Both the position numbers and the translations under genes were made by a program. The notes beneath the pieces were generated by a model that made no database searches, was not told the DNA's origin, and saw only the letters and a program-made list of their open reading frames with translations. From Corynebacterium glucuronolyticum DSM 44120 (GTDB lineage: Bacteria; Actinomycetota; Actinomycetes; Mycobacteriales; Mycobacteriaceae), in NCBI RefSeq assembly GCF_030440595.1, contig NZ_CP047452.1, positions 372,001 through 436,000 of the forward strand: a DNA stretch of 64,000 nt, read 5' to 3'. Shown here piece after piece: positions 63,301 to 64,000 of this stretch (the stretch's first letter is position 1; every line of letters begins with the position of its first letter).

Positions 63301-64000
63301 ACGGACGCGGAAAAACCCGCACCGCGCTGGCCTACACCATCTCAGGGGTCGGCGACAGCATCATCCCCGCAAGCTTCGCCATCCAGTCCTACCGGTTAGA
63401 CGAATCCGGCAGGCTCCTAACCATCGTCCTGCTCTCACTCTGGCTCGGACGCCTTCTATCATCCATCGCGGCGCAACGCATGCCCGCACCAACATTCCCT
63501 GCACGCTGGATGATCCTCTCCGATATCGTTCGCATGCTCGCCCAGCTCCTCCTCCTGTGGTGGGTAGTGGCCCAAAGCTCCCACTTCGCGGCGGCATTCT
63601 TCGTTTCGTGCCTTACCTACGGGCTAGCAACAGCCTTCTTTAACCCGGCCCGATTCGAGCTCATCAGCATCGTCTGCGAGACAGAAAACGAGAAGGTCAA
63701 GCTCAACAGCCTGCTATCGGCAGTAGGGGACGTGCTCTTTGTCTGCGGTCCGCTGCTTGGCACGTTCATCACGGTGCACGCAAGCTTCGAGGCGGCATTA
63801 ATTGTCGACGCTGCCAGCTTCGCCGTCTCTATCCTCATCCTCGCCAGCTTCTGGCCGCTCACACGCGGAACACATCGCGCGCCAGAGGAGGAGTCTTACG
63901 CAAAAGAAAAGCTTCCCGCGTGGGTCAACCCGGGTCTCGCCACCTGGTTCGTGCTATCCGCCTCCATCGGCTTCCTCGGCACGGCTGCACCGACCCTTGT
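63297..64000 (+). CDS. MFS transporter (3' end cut by window)
   Basis: An open frame of at least 234 codons running off the right edge, starting at TTG 63297, which overlaps the preceding TGA by three bases. AAGGAG lies about seven bases before the TTG. At least five to six membrane helices are visible. The TRTALAYTISGVGDSIIPA start, the SDIVRMLAQLLLLWWV segment and the PARFELISIV segment with the following loop (ENEKVKLNSLLSAVGDV) resemble MFS efflux proteins of the MefA/EntS type. Substrate unknown; the neighbouring SdpI-like gene could suggest peptide or antibiotic defence. Confidence 0.8.
   Translation, partial: MNGRGKTRTALAYTISGVGDSIIPASFAIQSYRLDESGRLLTIVLLSLWLGRLLSSIAAQRMPAPTFPARWMILSDIVRMLAQLLLLWWVVAQSSHFAAAFFVSCLTYGLATAFFNPARFELISIVCETENEKVKLNSLLSAVGDVLFVCGPLLGTFITVHASFEAALIVDAASFAVSILILASFWPLTRGTHRAPEEESYAKEKLPAWVNPGLATWFVLSASIGFLGTAAPTL

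Overview
The window is about 60% GC, gene-dense actinobacterial chromosome, almost certainly Corynebacterium or a very close mycolic-acid relative. The evidence is an antigen-85-type corynomycolyltransferase, mycothiol gene mshA next to gpmA, senX3/regX3, ppx, proC and a 33-residue bS22-like gene (the order also seen in Mycobacterium), a Bacillus-type sdhCAB operon behind lpd, and a heme cluster followed by System II cytochrome c genes. The species cannot be named from sequence alone. Both edges cut genes: an epimerase at the left and an MFS transporter at the right. I found no tRNA, rRNA, IS element, prophage or CRISPR array.

Layout. 1-5.6 kb: cell-envelope sugar genes (epimerase, DsbA-like thioredoxin, DUF2304, two GT2 glycosyltransferases, a Wzx-like flippase). 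6-7.7 kb: a secreted mycolyltransferase, divergent from a 41-residue amphipathic peptide gene. 7.9-14 kb: lpd, a small Cys protein and sdhCAB. 14-21 kb: DUF445, DUF2516, a truncated lipoprotein paralogue, a TetR regulator, a DeoC-like fragment, DUF2993, DUF2505, murB and an LDH-family dehydrogenase. 21.4-32.8 kb: fadD, mshA, gpmA, senX3-regX3, an Rv0495c-like gene, ppx, proC, a BldC-like HTH protein, the bS22-like gene and a SerB-like phosphatase. 32.9-55.9 kb: the heme pathway (glutaredoxin-like gene, hemA, hemC, hemD, hemB, two membrane proteins, a P-type ATPase homologue without catalytic residues, hemE, hemY, an Hsp70-like gene, hemL). 55.9-60.4 kb: histidine phosphatase, TlpA, CcdA, ResB and CcsB for cytochrome c maturation. 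60.4-64 kb: a broken SMR transporter, rmlB, mntH, an SdpI-like gene and the MFS transporter.

The heme cluster is interrupted between hemE and hemY by a 6.8 kb island. It holds a ~0.9 kb stretch with no credible protein gene, a TATACT promoter and many short complementary segments, which I read as a candidate large structured RNA. Next come an AT-rich regulatory stretch with a 7-7 bp palindrome and a 1526-residue surface protein with 36 calcium-binding-type Asp loops.

Two unrelated families of intergenic tandem repeats stand out. One is a ~74 bp unit bounded by GCGGCCC/GGGCCGC, at four loci. The other is a 93 bp G/T-rich unit between convergent genes. Many genes have a TANNNT-type -10 hexamer only 6-8 nt before the start codon, which implies leaderless transcripts; I used this to choose several starts.
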